This document shows positions 1-9,102 of a stretch of DNA of 64,000 nt, one piece after another. Every line of letters begins with the position of its first letter. Position 1 is the first letter of the stretch. The notes beneath the pieces are model-generated. The model worked only from the letters and a program-made list of their open reading frames with translations. It had not been told where the DNA came from and did not search any database. This DNA comes from Corynebacterium spheniscorum (lineage in GTDB: Bacteria > Actinomycetota > Actinomycetes > Mycobacteriales > Mycobacteriaceae): NCBI RefSeq assembly GCF_900113445.1, contig NZ_FOPJ01000001.1, forward strand, positions 62,001-126,000. The letters run 5' to 3'. A program made the position numbers and the translations under genes.

Positions 1-702
1 GCAGAGCACTTCTTGAGGCGTGCCCTGGGCAAGCACCGCACCGCGGCGCATGACCAAAAGCTCATCACAATAGCGAGCAGCCAGGTTGATATCGTGCAGG
101 GCCACAAGCACCAAGGTGTTGTCCTTGATGACGCGGCGATGCAGCACTTCCAAAAGGAAGAGCTGGTGGTGCAAGTCCAACGCAGAGGTGGGCTCGTCGA
201 GCAACATCAGTGAAGGGTTACCGACCAACATCTGAGCAGCGGCAACCAGCTGCCGTTGACCACCGGAAAGCTCCGAGAGGTAGCGCTGCGCAATATGCCC
301 GATCTGCAATTCATTGAAGATCTCAGCGGTACGATCTACCGGATCCATACTGGTGGTACGGCGAGCCGCAACCAGCGCGGTTTCAAAAGCGGTGAGGCTC
401 GCTGCGGTGGGCAGGTCCTGCGGCACATAGCCACAGGCCTTGCGGCGTTCCTTTGGGTTGAGCAAAGCGCCGTCAACATAAAGATCAATGGAACCGGCAC
501 TAGCGGGGTGCACACCAGCGATGGTGCGGATCAGCGTGGATTTACCGGAAGCATTTGGCCCCAGTAAACCAACGATCCGCCCGCCGCCCATGGGGTTGGC
601 CTTAAAGCCCTCAATGATCGTGGTGCGGCCGTAGCCGATCTTGAGATCATTGAGCTGTAGCTCAACAGTCTTTGGGGTTTGAGTCGACGTCTTACTCACC
701 AT
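1..702 (-). CDS. Iron/siderophore-type ABC transporter ATP-binding protein (partial, 3' end outside window)
   Basis: This is the cytoplasmic ATPase of a FecE/FhuC-type importer. Translation of the reverse strand from the ATG at 702-700 gives 234 codons that run off the left edge. It contains a Walker A motif (GPNASGKST), an ABC signature (LSGGQRQ), a Walker B with D-loop (LLDEPTSALD) and the switch histidine (ALHDINLAA), followed by the typical VMRRGAVLAQGTPQEVL segment. Only the last few tens of residues seem to be missing. The start overlaps the stop of the upstream permease (ATGGTGA), which indicates translational coupling within one operon of binding protein, permease and ATPase. The substrate is inferred from family (ferric siderophore, haem or cobalamin) and is not proven. 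Confidence 0.92.
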   Translation of the reverse strand, partial: MVSKTSTQTPKTVELQLNDLKIGYGRTTIIEGFKANPMGGGRIVGLLGPNASGKSTLIRTIAGVHPASAGSIDLYVDGALLNPKERRKACGYVPQDLPTAASLTAFETALVAARRTTSMDPVDRTAEIFNELQIGHIAQRYLSELSGGQRQLVAAAQMLVGNPSLMLLDEPTSALDLHHQLFLLEVLHRRVIKDNTLVLVALHDINLAARYCDELLVMRRGAVLAQGTPQEVLC

Positions 703-1832
703 AAGGCCCTCTTTCGGGTCAAGATAATGGTCAGGAAGAAGGGCACGCCGACAATGGCGGTGACAATACCAATCGGGATGGCCAGGCCGGGGTTGATCAT
801 CAGACTGATGGCGTGGGAACCACACATCATCACAGCGCCGGAGGCCATAGCAGCTGGCAGGAAGTAGCGCTGATCTTCGCCTACCAACATGCGAGCAACG
901 TGCGGGCCAACCAGGCCAACGAAGCCAATGATGCCGGTGAAGGCCACGGTGGTAGCGGCGATCAAGGAGACCAGGATCAGCACGCTGACCCGCAGGCGCT
1001 TGACATTAATGCCCATGGCAGCTGCGCGAGCGTCACCGAGACGCAGCGCGGTCAGACGCCACGACAAAACGACGAAGATCGGGATGGAGATCAGCAATAC
1101 CGCGAACATAATCGCGTTACCCACCCAGGTTGCGCGGGTGAGTGAGCCCATCGACCAGAAGATGATCTGGCTCAAAGCTTCAGCGGTGGCGCGGTATTGG
1201 ATCAGTGCCAGCATGGCTTGGAAGAGGAAAACCAAGCCAATACCCAAAAGGATCATGGTTTCTGCGCTAGCGCCACGCCAAATGGCGGCACCAACGATGA
1301 TCAACGAGGCTAGCATGGAGGAAATCCAGGCGATGGCGGCCAGGTTGAACTGCGGTTGATCCAGGATTGTCCAGCCCAACACGATCGAGCTTGCGCCGCC
1401 GAAAGCGGCGGCTGCGGAAACACCGAGGGTGAAGGGTTCGGCCAGCGGGTTGGAGAGGATTGTCTGCATCTGCGCGCCCGCGAGGGAGAGCAGCATGCCT
1501 ACCAAGAGGGCCATAACAGCCATCGGTAGACGGAGTTTAAAGAGAACCGTGCGTGTTTGATCGTCAAGCGAGCTGGGGTTGAGGAACCCCAAGAGCACAT
1601 CCTTGACGGAGATGTCGATCGCGCCCACGATGGTGCTGACAAAGAAAGATGCCAGCGCTAGAGCCATCAGGCCACCAATGATGAGCCAGCGGTGACGAAC
1701 GGTGCGGCGGTGTTCGTTGACCAGATCGCCTACACCGGGAACCCCGGGCACCACTGCGGAAGTTTGCAGGGTATCCGGGGTTACGGTGCGTTGTTGATCA
1801 GACACGCTTGGAGAAGTTTCCTTCTGCGTCAC
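696..1832 (-). CDS. FecCD-family ABC transporter permease
   Basis: 378-residue membrane permease of a metal-chelate importer. After a polar N-terminus of about 45 residues there are roughly nine to ten hydrophobic segments. Family hallmarks are visible: the GAQMQTILSNPLAEPFTLG stretch (around residue 120-140) and the GIIGFVGLVGPHVARMLVG loop (around 300-320) that couples to the ATPase in BtuC/FecCD proteins. It lies between the binding-protein gene (3 nt intergenic gap) and the ATPase gene (overlapping), so the three form an operon read leftward. A single permease gene implies a homodimeric channel. Start at GTG/ATG near 1832 is taken because it follows directly on the upstream stop. Confidence 0.93.
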   Translation of the reverse strand: MTQKETSPSVSDQQRTVTPDTLQTSAVVPGVPGVGDLVNEHRRTVRHRWLIIGGLMALALASFFVSTIVGAIDISVKDVLLGFLNPSSLDDQTRTVLFKLRLPMAVMALLVGMLLSLAGAQMQTILSNPLAEPFTLGVSAAAAFGGASSIVLGWTILDQPQFNLAAIAWISSMLASLIIVGAAIWRGASAETMILLGIGLVFLFQAMLALIQYRATAEALSQIIFWSMGSLTRATWVGNAIMFAVLLISIPIFVVLSWRLTALRLGDARAAAMGINVKRLRVSVLILVSLIAATTVAFTGIIGFVGLVGPHVARMLVGEDQRYFLPAAMASGAVMMCGSHAISLMINPGLAIPIGIVTAIVGVPFFLTIILTRKRALW

Positions 1833-1835
1833 GTA

Positions 1836-3074
1836 TTAGTTCTGGCTGAGGAAGAAGGTGCCTTCGCCGCCGAAAGGCATGTACTTCTCGTGGGCTTCAT
1901 CCCACTTCTTCTGCATGTCGAGGTCCTTGTACTCCTCCGGGTTGATCCATGCCGCGATCTGCAGCAGGGCCAGGTAGTTCATCGGGGAGTCATAGAACTG
2001 GTGCCAGATGGCGTGGAAGTTGCCTTCCTTCGGAGCTTCCAGCAGCTCGAAGCCGGGCTGGTTTTCCAGCAGCTTGTCGAGGGAAGCAGAAGCGGTGGAG
2101 GAATCAATGTCATAGCCGGATGCAGCGTAGGCCGGGGTCTTGCCGTCCTTCTTCTTAGCACCCCAGTCGCCACCGGTGGCGATGATGTACTTGGGCTGCA
2201 ATTCGATGACCTTCTCCGGGGTCAGGTCGCCAGCTTCGCCATCCAGGATGGCGTCGCCGACGTTGTCGCCGCCAGCGAAGTTAACCAGCTCGGAGATGTT
2301 GGCGTTGTTCCAGGTGGAGCAGCAATCCTTCAGGCCTGCTGCGCGCCAGACGAAGACGGAGGGCTTGTCGCTCATCTTGGCGGCCTTTTCCTTGACCTCG
2401 TCAAGGGTGCCTTGCCAATCCTTCAGGAAGGCTTCTGCCTTATCTTCCTTGCCCAACAGCTGGCCGTAGACCTTTACGGACTTCGGGGTGTTCTCCAGCG
2501 GGTGCTGGCGGAAGTCGGTAACGACGTACTTGAGACCAGAGTTTTCGATCTGCTCAAGGGTGCCGGCCTTCTGGGCAGCCTTGTACTGGTCGGTGGACAT
2601 AACCAGGGCATCGGGGTTGAAGGTCAGAAGGTTTTCGACGGTGACGTCGCCCTTCTTCAGGTTGCCGATTTCCGGAATGTCTTTGGCTTCGGGGATGGTG
2701 TCAACGAGCTTCTTGTAGAAGTCCGGGACATTGCCCTTCAGGTCGGTGCCGATGGCAACGATCTTGTCCATCGGGTTCTTATTGTCTAGCAGCGAGGTGG
2801 CAAACACTCCGCGACCTTCGGCCAGGACAATGCGTTCGGGCTTCTTGTCGAACTTAACGGTGCGACCTTCGACGTCGGTGATGCTGATGGCTTCGCCGTC
2901 AGCTTCAGTCTTAGCCGAGGTGCTTTCCTTTTCAGCAGCGGTGCTGGTGGTGGTAGTAGAGGTTTCCGTCTTGGTGGAATCACCAGAGTCGGATTCAGAA
3001 CCGGAGCAAGCCACCAGGCCAGTTGCGGCCAGGGCGGTAATTGCGGCACCGGTAATGCAGCGACGTACGATCAT
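1836..3074 (-). CDS. Iron/metal-chelate ABC transporter substrate-binding lipoprotein
   Basis: 412-residue FecB/PF01497-type periplasmic-binding protein anchored as a lipoprotein. The start chosen is the ATG at 3074-3072, preceded by GGGAGGAG; a longer frame to 3119 exists but lacks a ribosome-binding site and would bury the signal peptide. A basic n-region (VRR), hydrophobic core and lipobox LVAC put the lipidated Cys at about residue 23. A Ser/Thr/Glu-rich linker of about 40 residues precedes the ligand-binding lobes (ISITDVEGRTVKFDKKPERIV onward). An unusual vicinal Cys pair (LKDCCSTWN) lies in the central region. It is the first gene of the importer operon. Two DtxR-like palindromes lie upstream, so iron repression is likely (inference). 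Confidence 0.92.
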   Translation of the reverse strand: MIVRRCITGAAITALAATGLVACSGSESDSGDSTKTETSTTTTSTAAEKESTSAKTEADGEAISITDVEGRTVKFDKKPERIVLAEGRGVFATSLLDNKNPMDKIVAIGTDLKGNVPDFYKKLVDTIPEAKDIPEIGNLKKGDVTVENLLTFNPDALVMSTDQYKAAQKAGTLEQIENSGLKYVVTDFRQHPLENTPKSVKVYGQLLGKEDKAEAFLKDWQGTLDEVKEKAAKMSDKPSVFVWRAAGLKDCCSTWNNANISELVNFAGGDNVGDAILDGEAGDLTPEKVIELQPKYIIATGGDWGAKKKDGKTPAYAASGYDIDSSTASASLDKLLENQPGFELLEAPKEGNFHAIWHQFYDSPMNYLALLQIAAWINPEEYKDLDMQKKWDEAHEKYMPFGGEGTFFLSQN

Positions 3075-3217
3075 GGAATGTTTCTCCTCCCAGAGAACTT
3101 CAGTAAATATCGTGACCAATTCGTCTCTGTGGGGCGGATATATAGAGGGGTCCTAATCAGACCAGGAACGCCAAAAATTCCAAGACGAGCCTGCAGGGTC
3201 ACGTAATTGGGTACAGG

Positions 3218-3236
3218 CAAGGCCAGCCTAATGGCA
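3218..3236. promoter_or_regulatory. Second, weaker DtxR-like site
   Basis: CAAGGCCAGCCTAATGGCA matches about 12 of 19 positions of the DtxR consensus, with the AGCCTAA core present. Its centre is 24 bp from the stronger site at 3242-3260. Twin sites would fit cooperative repression, but this one alone would not be called. Confidence 0.25.
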
Positions 3237-3241
3237 GTTGG

Positions 3242-3260
3242 GAAGATATGCCTAACCGTA
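3242..3260. promoter_or_regulatory. Candidate DtxR box upstream of the iron importer operon
   Basis: GAAGATATGCCTAACCGTA matches 14 of 19 positions of the DtxR consensus TWAGGTTAGSCTAACCTWA as I recall it; the right half (GCCTAACC) is intact and the left half is degenerate. It lies about 170 bp upstream of the lipoprotein start. Match counted by eye, no scoring done. Confidence 0.4.
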
Positions 3261-3481
3261 TTGGAAGCGATTTTGCTCACAAGAAGAAATTGAATGGGTC
3301 ACCTTCGACGGAGGAAGGCATCATCCGAAGGTTGGATGTACGTACGTATTAATCGGTAAAGAAACATTTCTGCAGGTCAATTAGGTATGGGTGGCCTATC
3401 TAAATGAAAATACGTTTCTTATGGCAGGAAATTACGTCGCAACTGTGCACATTTGTACATTTGGAAAATGGGAATAAATTA

Positions 3482-3520
3482 AACCCCTAGACCTCCCTCA
3501 AATAGGGGAGGCTAGGGGTT
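3482..3520 (-). terminator. Rho-independent terminator after the SDR gene
   Basis: Stem AACCCCTAG-A-CCTCCC (3482-3497) pairs with GGGAGG-C-TAGGGGTT (3506-3520), with a short A/T loop. Read on the reverse strand it is followed by TTTAATTTATT. It sits about 55 nt past the SDR stop codon. Confidence 0.8.
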
Positions 3521-3573
3521 AATTCGCTGCGATAATCAATTGCTCTGTTTGCAAAAAATTATCGTTTGAGTAT

Positions 3574-4356
3574 TTACCAGGTCGAATCACCACGGGTGAG
3601 AGCGTCATAGCCGCCATCGATGAAGATGACCTGACCACAGAGGTGAGTGTTTTCTTCGCTGACCAACCAGGCGAAGAGCTTGGCGGCCTGCTCCGGATCC
3701 ATCCAACCATTCAGCGGCATCGGGGTGGTTTCCTCGAGGAGCTTGCGGCCCTCGGGGTTATTGACCAGATCCTTGGTCATCGGGGAGGTAACTACAGCCG
3801 GGGCGATGGCGTTGAGCGGAATGCCGGCACCAGCCCAATCCTCGGAGGGGGCTGCGCGGCGCATCCACTTGGCGATGGCCTTCTTGGAGCAGGAGTAGTT
3901 CTTATAGGCATCCGACTGGCCCATTTCTTCCAGCTCGGCACCGCGTTTGACGGCGCCTTCTTCATCGCGGTCTTCCAGAGCCTTCATGAGCTCTTCATCC
4001 TGCGGATGCAGGGAGGCGATGGAGCAGGTAAGCGCTGCGCGCGGGGCATCGGACTTGAGCAGTAGCGGGCGCAGGCCTTCGAGGGTGGCCAGGGCGCCGA
4101 AGTAGTTCACCTTCAAGGTGATGGGCTTCGGGAATTGGATGCCGGCGTTGGCGATGACGCCATCGAGGCGGCCCTCGGAAAGCTTGGTGGCCTCATCGAT
4201 GAGGTTCTGGCGGCCTTCCGGGGTGGAGAGATCGCCATTGATATCGGCGTTCTGTAGGTCGGCACCGATGACCTTGTGGCCGCGGGATTGGAGGAGCTCG
4301 GACGTGGCCTTGCCGATACCGCTAGCGGCGCCGGTGATGAGATAGGTACGGGACAT
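3574..4356 (-). CDS. Short-chain dehydrogenase/reductase (3-alpha-hydroxysteroid dehydrogenase-like)
   Basis: 260-residue classical-type SDR, predicted cytosolic NAD(P)-dependent oxidoreductase. The N-terminal Rossmann motif is GAASGIGKAT (TGxxxGxG type), NAG is present as ANAGIQ, and the catalytic Tyr-x-x-x-Lys appears as YSCSK. The spacing and the insertion between strand 5 and the YxxxK segment (acidic, EDRDEEGAVKRGAELEEM) resemble the 3-alpha-HSD/coniferyl-alcohol dehydrogenase subgroup. The ATG at 4356-4354 is chosen because GGAGG lies 5 nt upstream; the frame extends to a TTG at 4368 that overlaps that ribosome-binding site. It is monocistronic with its own terminator. The substrate is not deducible from sequence. 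Confidence 0.88.
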   Translation of the reverse strand: MSRTYLITGAASGIGKATSELLQSRGHKVIGADLQNADINGDLSTPEGRQNLIDEATKLSEGRLDGVIANAGIQFPKPITLKVNYFGALATLEGLRPLLLKSDAPRAALTCSIASLHPQDEELMKALEDRDEEGAVKRGAELEEMGQSDAYKNYSCSKKAIAKWMRRAAPSEDWAGAGIPLNAIAPAVVTSPMTKDLVNNPEGRKLLEETTPMPLNGWMDPEQAAKLFAWLVSEENTHLCGQVIFIDGGYDALTRGDSTW

Positions 4357-4420
4357 ATATGCCTCCAAGAGGTTAAGGAAATGTTGTCAATGAAAAGACG
4401 GATGGAAAACAACACCAATC

Positions 4421-4448
4421 CACGTAGTAGATGTTGGTTTACTACGTG
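4421..4448. promoter_or_regulatory. Inverted repeat, possible operator of the SDR gene
   Basis: CACGTAGTA (4421-4429) and TACTACGTG (4440-4448) are perfect 9-bp arms separated by 10 bp. It lies 65 bp upstream of the SDR start, the usual place for a dimeric repressor or activator. No regulator gene is adjacent. Confidence 0.4.
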
Positions 4449-4823
4449 TGGGTCTGTGAGCTGAAGCCTACCACCACGGATACTGCCGACAAGGCGTTTT
4501 AGGTCACATTCGGGGGTTGGATAAGTGTCCATATCCTGCAGAAACTATTACTCCGGGCAGGGAGGGTGGCCACATCTCCACTAAGTGGTCGCAATGCCGG
4601 GGTATGAGCGCTGCGCAAATGGCGGGGGTAGCAGAAGGGGGCTGGTGCTGCAAGGATAATTTTCTAGCACGTACACTCGTACACGCTATGGGGGTATGTG
4701 GGTCCTTGTTATGGCTACTCGCGCCAAGCATTCTTAGTGGCGTGGCATAGCGTGGGCCGTGCGCGCGGATACTTATATATATGTGCCCCGCGTGGGCCCG
4801 CCGAACTCGGGTAAAGCTTCGGC

Positions 4824-4856
4824 GAAGCCTCGGGGAAGCCTCGGGGAAGCCTCGGG
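4824..4856. repeat. Three perfect tandem copies of an 11-bp unit
   Basis: GAAGCCTCGGG is repeated three times head to tail (4824-4834, 4835-4845, 4846-4856), about 275 bp upstream of rpsL. The rest of the 4357-5130 interval holds no convincing gene. Confidence 0.85.
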
Positions 4857-4887
4857 AAACCTGAGGGGACGGTAGTGGGGGTGTGAT

Positions 4888-4917
4888 TTGGGTGATCAGG
4901 TGTGACTGCGGTACTCT
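4888..4917 (+). promoter_or_regulatory. Candidate promoter for rpsL-rpsG
   Basis: TTGGGT (4888-4893), an 18-bp spacer and TACTCT (4912-4917). It would give a leader of about 205 nt for rpsL that includes a small CCCAC/GTGGG hairpin (4927-4945). Recognised by eye only; other start sites are possible. Confidence 0.3.
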
Positions 4918-5130
4918 TAGCCGGATCCCACGTCTAGATGGTGGGAAGCCCGATTTTTCCCCAGTAAGCCAGCGAGAGCGGCCGACTGGGTTACGCACGT
5001 TTAAAAACCTTTGAAGTTTGGGTGGCTGAGCGTGATAGAAGGACAACGGGCAGCTAAATAAAACTCAAGGTTCTACGTCTGCGTCGCGGAAAATGCGCGT
5101 TGGGCGTCAAAACAACAAGAAAGACGGTTC

Positions 5131-5502
5131 ATGCCCACTATTCAGCAGCTGGTCCGCAAGGGCCGCCACGACAAGTCCGCGAAGGTGAAGACCGCGGCCC
5201 TGAAGGGGTCCCCGCAGCGTCGTGGCGTATGCACCCGTGTGTACACCAGCACCCCCAAGAAGCCGAACTCTGCTCTCCGTAAGCTCGCTCGTGTGCGCCT
5301 GACCTCTGGTATCGAGGTTTCCGCCTACATTCCCGGCGAAGGTCACAACCTGCAGGAACACTCCATGGTGCTCGTTCGCGGCGGTCGTGTGAAGGACCTC
5401 CCGGGTGTGCGCTACAAGATCATCCGCGGCACCCTGGATACCCAGGGCGTGAAGGACCGTAAGCAGGCTCGTTCCCGCTACGGCGCGAAGAAGGAGAAGT
5501 AA
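5131..5502 (+). CDS. rpsL: 30S ribosomal protein S12
   Basis: 123-residue S12, the decoding-centre protein of the 30S subunit. It starts [12 protein letters not shown] and carries the conserved [11 protein letters not shown] and [18 protein letters not shown] blocks. The lysines at the two classic streptomycin-resistance positions (in KKPNSALRK and in [10 protein letters not shown]) are wild-type, so no rpsL-type resistance is apparent. The gene is followed 3 nt later by rpsG, as in the usual str operon. The preceding 770 bp are non-coding and probably hold the operon promoter. Confidence 0.99.
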   Translation: MPTIQQLVRKGRHDKSAKVKTAALKGSPQRRGVCTRVYTSTPKKPNSALRKLARVRLTSGIEVSAYIPGEGHNLQEHSMVLVRGGRVKDLPGVRYKIIRGTLDTQGVKDRKQARSRYGAKKEK

Positions 5503-5505
5503 TCA

Positions 5506-5973
5506 ATGCGTAAGTCTGCAGCTCCGAAGCGCGAGATCATCAAGGATCCGGTTTACGGTTCCGAACTTGTCACCCAGCTGGTGAACAAGGTTTTGCTGGA
5601 CGGCAAGAAGTCCACCGCTGAGCGCATCGTTTATGGCGCTCTGGAAAAGTGCCGTGAGAAGACCGGCACCGATCCGGTTGGCACCCTCGAAAAGGCTCTC
5701 GGCAATATCCGCCCTGACCTCGAGGTTCGCTCCCGTCGCGTGGGTGGCGCCACCTACCAGGTGCCGGTTGAGGTTCGCCCCGGCCGCTCCAACACCCTGG
5801 CTCTGCGTTGGCTGGTGACCTTCACCCGTCAGCGTCGTGAGAACACCATGGTTGAGCGCCTGGCCAATGAAATCCTGGATGCTTCGAATGGTCTGGGTGC
5901 TTCTGTGAAGCGTCGCGAAGATACGCACAAGATGGCTGAAGCCAACCGCGCCTTCGCTCACTACCGCTGGTAA
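5506..5973 (+). CDS. rpsG: 30S ribosomal protein S7
   Basis: 155-residue S7, a primary 16S rRNA binder that nucleates the 30S head. It starts [11 protein letters not shown] and shows the conserved [19 protein letters not shown] and [17 protein letters not shown] regions; it ends at the usual FAHYRW. It is separated from rpsL by 3 nt. The 330-bp gap to fusA is longer than in many bacteria and is filled by a degenerate repeat, so fusA may have its own promoter. Confidence 0.99.
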   Translation: MRKSAAPKREIIKDPVYGSELVTQLVNKVLLDGKKSTAERIVYGALEKCREKTGTDPVGTLEKALGNIRPDLEVRSRRVGGATYQVPVEVRPGRSNTLALRWLVTFTRQRRENTMVERLANEILDASNGLGASVKRREDTHKMAEANRAFAHYRW

Positions 5974-5978
5974 TTCCC

Positions 5979-6100
5979 GCTGGGGAGCTTTCCTCTTGGG
6001 GAGCTCTCTCCTGGGGTCGTACCCTCCGGGGATACTTCCGCTCAGGGAGTTTTCCCTCCCGGGGCCACTCCCTTGGGAATCCCGGCGCTGGGGACGCGAC
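5979..6100. repeat. Degenerate 15-16 bp periodic repeat between rpsG and fusA
   Basis: About seven to eight imperfect units resembling TGGGGAGCTTTCCTC follow each other directly (for example TGGGGAGCTTTCCTCT, TGGGGAGCTCTCTCC, CGGGGATACTTCCGCT, CAGGGAGTTTTCCCT). Because each unit pairs G-runs with C/T-runs, the transcript could form many alternative hairpins. The remaining gap to 6305 has CAGCAGCAAC-rich sequence at 6165-6200 and no gene. Confidence 0.6.
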
Positions 6101-6305
6101 ACATCCCGCGCCCTGAGGATGAGGACGCTGAAGGCACAGGAGCCGCACGGCAACAGCCGCAAGGCATAGCAGCCAGCAGCAACAGCCAGCAGCAACCGCG
6201 CCCTCATGGCAAGATTGACGAAGAAATAACACATCTAGTATCGGGCTTTGGTGATCGAACACCTCGTATGGCCCGGACACAACGAATTAAGTTGGGGTAA
6301 CAACC

Positions 6306-8429
6306 GTGGCACAAGAAGTGCTTAAGGATCTCAAAAAGGTCCGCAATATCGGCATCATGGCCCACATCGATGCTGGTAAAACGACCACCACTGAACGCAT
6401 CCTGTTCTATACCGGCATCAACCGTAAGGTCGGCGAGACCCACGATGGTGCCTCGACCACCGACTGGATGGAACAGGAAAAGGAACGCGGCATCACCATT
6501 ACCTCTGCCGCGGTGACCTGCTTCTGGAACGGTAACCAGATCAACATCATCGACACCCCCGGCCACGTCGACTTCACCGTCGAAGTTGAGCGCTCCCTGC
6601 GCGTGCTCGATGGCGCCGTTGCCGTCTTCGACGGCAAGGAAGGTGTGGAGCCGCAGTCCGAGCAGGTGTGGCGTCAGGCCGCCAAGTACGACGTCCCGCG
6701 TATTTGCTTCGTCAACAAGATGGACAAGCTCGGCGCGGACTTCTACTACACCGTGCAGACCATCATCGATCGCCTCGGCGCCAAGCCGCTGGTTCTCCAG
6801 CTGCCCATCGGTGCCGAAGACGACTTCGATGGCGTTGTTGACCTCGTGGAAATGAAGGCCATCACCTGGCGCGGCAAGGTCGACACGGGCGCCGAGCCCA
6901 CCATCGAAGAAATCCCGGCTGATCTGCAGGACAAGGCCGCCGAGTACCGCGAGAAGCTGCTCGAAACTGTCGCCGAGTCCTCCGAAGAGCTCATGGACAA
7001 GTACTTCGGTGGCGAAGAACTCTCCATCGAGGAAATCAAGGCTGCGATCCGCCAGCTGACCGTTAACTCCGAGGTTTACCCCGTGCTTTGCGGTACCGCC
7101 TACCGCAACAAGGGCGTTCAGCCGTTGCTCGACGCCGTGGTTGATTACCTGCCGAACCCCCTGGACATCGGCGAAGTTCACGGCCACGCCGTGGGTGATG
7201 AGTCCACCGAGATCGCCCGCAAGCCCTCCGTGGATGAGCCTTTCTCCGCACTGGCCTTCAAGATCGCCGTGCACCCCTTCTTCGGCAAGCTGACCTTCGT
7301 CCGCGTGTACTCTGGCCGCGTTGAGCCGGGCTCCCAGGTGACCAACTCCACCAAGGGCAAGAAGGAACGCGTTGGCAAGCTCTTCCAGATGCACGCTAAT
7401 AAGGAAAACCCGGTTGATGAGGCCCTCGCCGGCAATATCTACGCCTTCATTGGTCTGAAGGACACCACCACCGGTGATACCCTCTGCGATGCTGCTAACC
7501 CCATCATCCTGGAGTCCATGGACTTCCCGGATCCGGTGATCCAGGTGGCCATCGAGCCCAAGACCAAGTCCGACCAGGAGAAGCTGGGTACCGCCATTCA
7601 AAAGCTGGCGGAAGAAGACCCGACCTTCACCGTGCACCTGGATGAAGAATCCGGGCAGACCGTCATCGGCGGTATGGGCGAGCTGCACCTCGACGTGCTG
7701 GTTGACCGCATGCGCCGTGAGTTCAAGGTTGAGGCAAACGTGGGTGCCCCGCAGGTGGCCTACCGCGAAACCATTCGCAAGCCGGTCGAGAAGCTGGAAT
7801 ACACCCACAAGAAGCAGACTGGTGGTTCCGGTCAGTTCGCAAAGGTCATCATCTCCCTGGAGCCCTACGCTCCGAATGCCGACGAACTGGAAGAGGGCGA
7901 GTCCCCGATCTACAAGTTCGAGAACGCCGTCACCGGTGGCCGCGTGCCGAAGGAATACATTCCTTCCGTCGACGCCGGTATTCAGGACGCCATGCAGTAC
8001 GGCTACCTCGCCGGTTACCCGCTGGTGAATGTCAAGGCCACCCTGCTTGATGGTCAGTACCACGAAGTGGACTCCTCCGAAATGGCCTTCAAGATCGCCG
8101 GTTCCCAGGCGCTGAAGGAAGCCGTCGCCAAGGCCAAGCCGGTTCTGCTGGAGCCGGTCATGTCCGTGGAAATCACCACCCCTGAGGAATACATGGGTGA
8201 AGTGATTGGCGACGTCAACTCCCGCCGTGGCCAGGTCAACGCCATGGAAGATCGCGCCGGCGCCAAGCTGGTTAAGGCCAAGGTTCCGCTGTCTGAGATG
8301 TTCGGCTACGTTGGCGACCTGCGTTCCAAGACCCAGGGCCGCGCCAACTACTCCATGGTCTTCGACTCCTACGCTGAGGTTCCTTCCTCCGTTTCCGCCG
8401 AGATCATTGCTGAGCGCACCGGTAAGTAA
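6306..8429 (+). CDS. fusA: Translation elongation factor G
   Basis: 707-residue EF-G, the translocation GTPase. The GTG at 6306 is chosen; the protein begins [30 protein letters not shown] with G1 AHIDAGKT, G2 region with [10 protein letters not shown]3 DTPGHVDF and G4 NKMD. Domains II-V follow (for example [10 protein letters not shown] and [14 protein letters not shown] near the C-terminus), and the length is normal. It lies downstream of rpsL-rpsG in the str cluster and is closed by a strong hairpin terminator, so tuf is transcribed separately. A long open frame on the opposite strand is a codon-bias shadow. Confidence 0.99.
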   Translation: MAQEVLKDLKKVRNIGIMAHIDAGKTTTTERILFYTGINRKVGETHDGASTTDWMEQEKERGITITSAAVTCFWNGNQINIIDTPGHVDFTVEVERSLRVLDGAVAVFDGKEGVEPQSEQVWRQAAKYDVPRICFVNKMDKLGADFYYTVQTIIDRLGAKPLVLQLPIGAEDDFDGVVDLVEMKAITWRGKVDTGAEPTIEEIPADLQDKAAEYREKLLETVAESSEELMDKYFGGEELSIEEIKAAIRQLTVNSEVYPVLCGTAYRNKGVQPLLDAVVDYLPNPLDIGEVHGHAVGDESTEIARKPSVDEPFSALAFKIAVHPFFGKLTFVRVYSGRVEPGSQVTNSTKGKKERVGKLFQMHANKENPVDEALAGNIYAFIGLKDTTTGDTLCDAANPIILESMDFPDPVIQVAIEPKTKSDQEKLGTAIQKLAEEDPTFTVHLDEESGQTVIGGMGELHLDVLVDRMRREFKVEANVGAPQVAYRETIRKPVEKLEYTHKKQTGGSGQFAKVIISLEPYAPNADELEEGESPIYKFENAVTGGRVPKEYIPSVDAGIQDAMQYGYLAGYPLVNVKATLLDGQYHEVDSSEMAFKIAGSQALKEAVAKAKPVLLEPVMSVEITTPEEYMGEVIGDVNSRRGQVNAMEDRAGAKLVKAKVPLSEMFGYVGDLRSKTQGRANYSMVFDSYAEVPSSVSAEIIAERTGK

Positions 8430-8463
8430 AATCTTTTAAAAAGATGTAGCTTTACCCGAGAAC

Positions 8464-8510
8464 AGCCCCCTGGACCTCCCGCACAGCGCGGGGAGGGTTT
8501 CAGGGGGCTT
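8464..8510 (+). terminator. Terminator after fusA
   Basis: AGCCCCCTG ... CCTCCC pairs with GGGAGG ... CAGGGGGCT and is followed by TTCTC. It lies 35 nt past the fusA stop. Confidence 0.85.
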
Positions 8511-8946
8511 TCTCTATGCCGCACGTGGCTTCTTTGTGGGGCGCGGATGCGCCGGGGAGAGTGGGGCTTTGTTGCGGCCCTAGCGCTCGCCTATAGCGCT
8601 CTGAGGGGCTTGTAGGGGGCTTGTGTGGCGTGTTGTTGGGCGTGCGTTGCGGGGCGCATGGCGTAGCGTTTCGGTGCCGAACGTGACTTTTATTACCGCG
8701 TAGGCTGAGTGCGTAAAACGCCACACCTGTCGGGGAGCGTAGGGAAGCTGTGTTTCTTGGGCTTGGGCTGCGACTTTAAGGATTAACGGGGGACCCTAGT
8801 GGGGGGATCGTGGGTCTTCTTGATTGAGTTTCTTATTGGCCGCGCTGACCTGCAGTTTTATGGGGGCGGGTGGGGTAGTGGATGCAGTGTTTGAACCGAA
8901 GTGCGTCTATGCTGGAGCGGAGATGTGCTTTTGGTGTGCCCGCAGT

Positions 8947-8975
8947 TTGAAAAAACGGCGTTGTAAATCTAGGAT
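8947..8975 (+). promoter_or_regulatory. tuf promoter
   Basis: TTGAAA (8947-8952), a 17-bp spacer and TAGGAT (8970-8975), about 130 bp upstream of tuf. The element and the downstream TGGCACA context match the C. glutamicum tuf promoter as I remember it. The sequence from 8511 to here contains no gene. Confidence 0.75.
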
Positions 8976-9056
8976 CATGTCGCTGGCACATTGTGCAACT
9001 ATCATTGGTTGTGTTCGACCTGAAGATCATGTGCCAATGATGACTGTCAATCATAT

Positions 9057-9079
9057 GTGGCTGCGAAAGTCGTAGCCAC
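9057..9079 (+). promoter_or_regulatory. Conserved hairpin in the tuf leader
   Basis: GTGGCT (9057-9062) pairs with AGCCAC (9074-9079) around an 11-nt loop, just before the ribosome-binding site CCAGGAGGACATACA. The same segment is part of the well-known corynebacterial tuf leader (from memory), so it is conserved between species. Confidence 0.6.
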
Positions 9080-9102
9080 CACGAAGTCCAGGAGGACATA
9101 CA

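Noticed and set aside
6204..8063. 619-codon open frame opposite fusA
   Set aside because: Mirror of the strong codon bias of fusA; no ribosome-binding site, no family resemblance, and EF-G on the other strand is certain.
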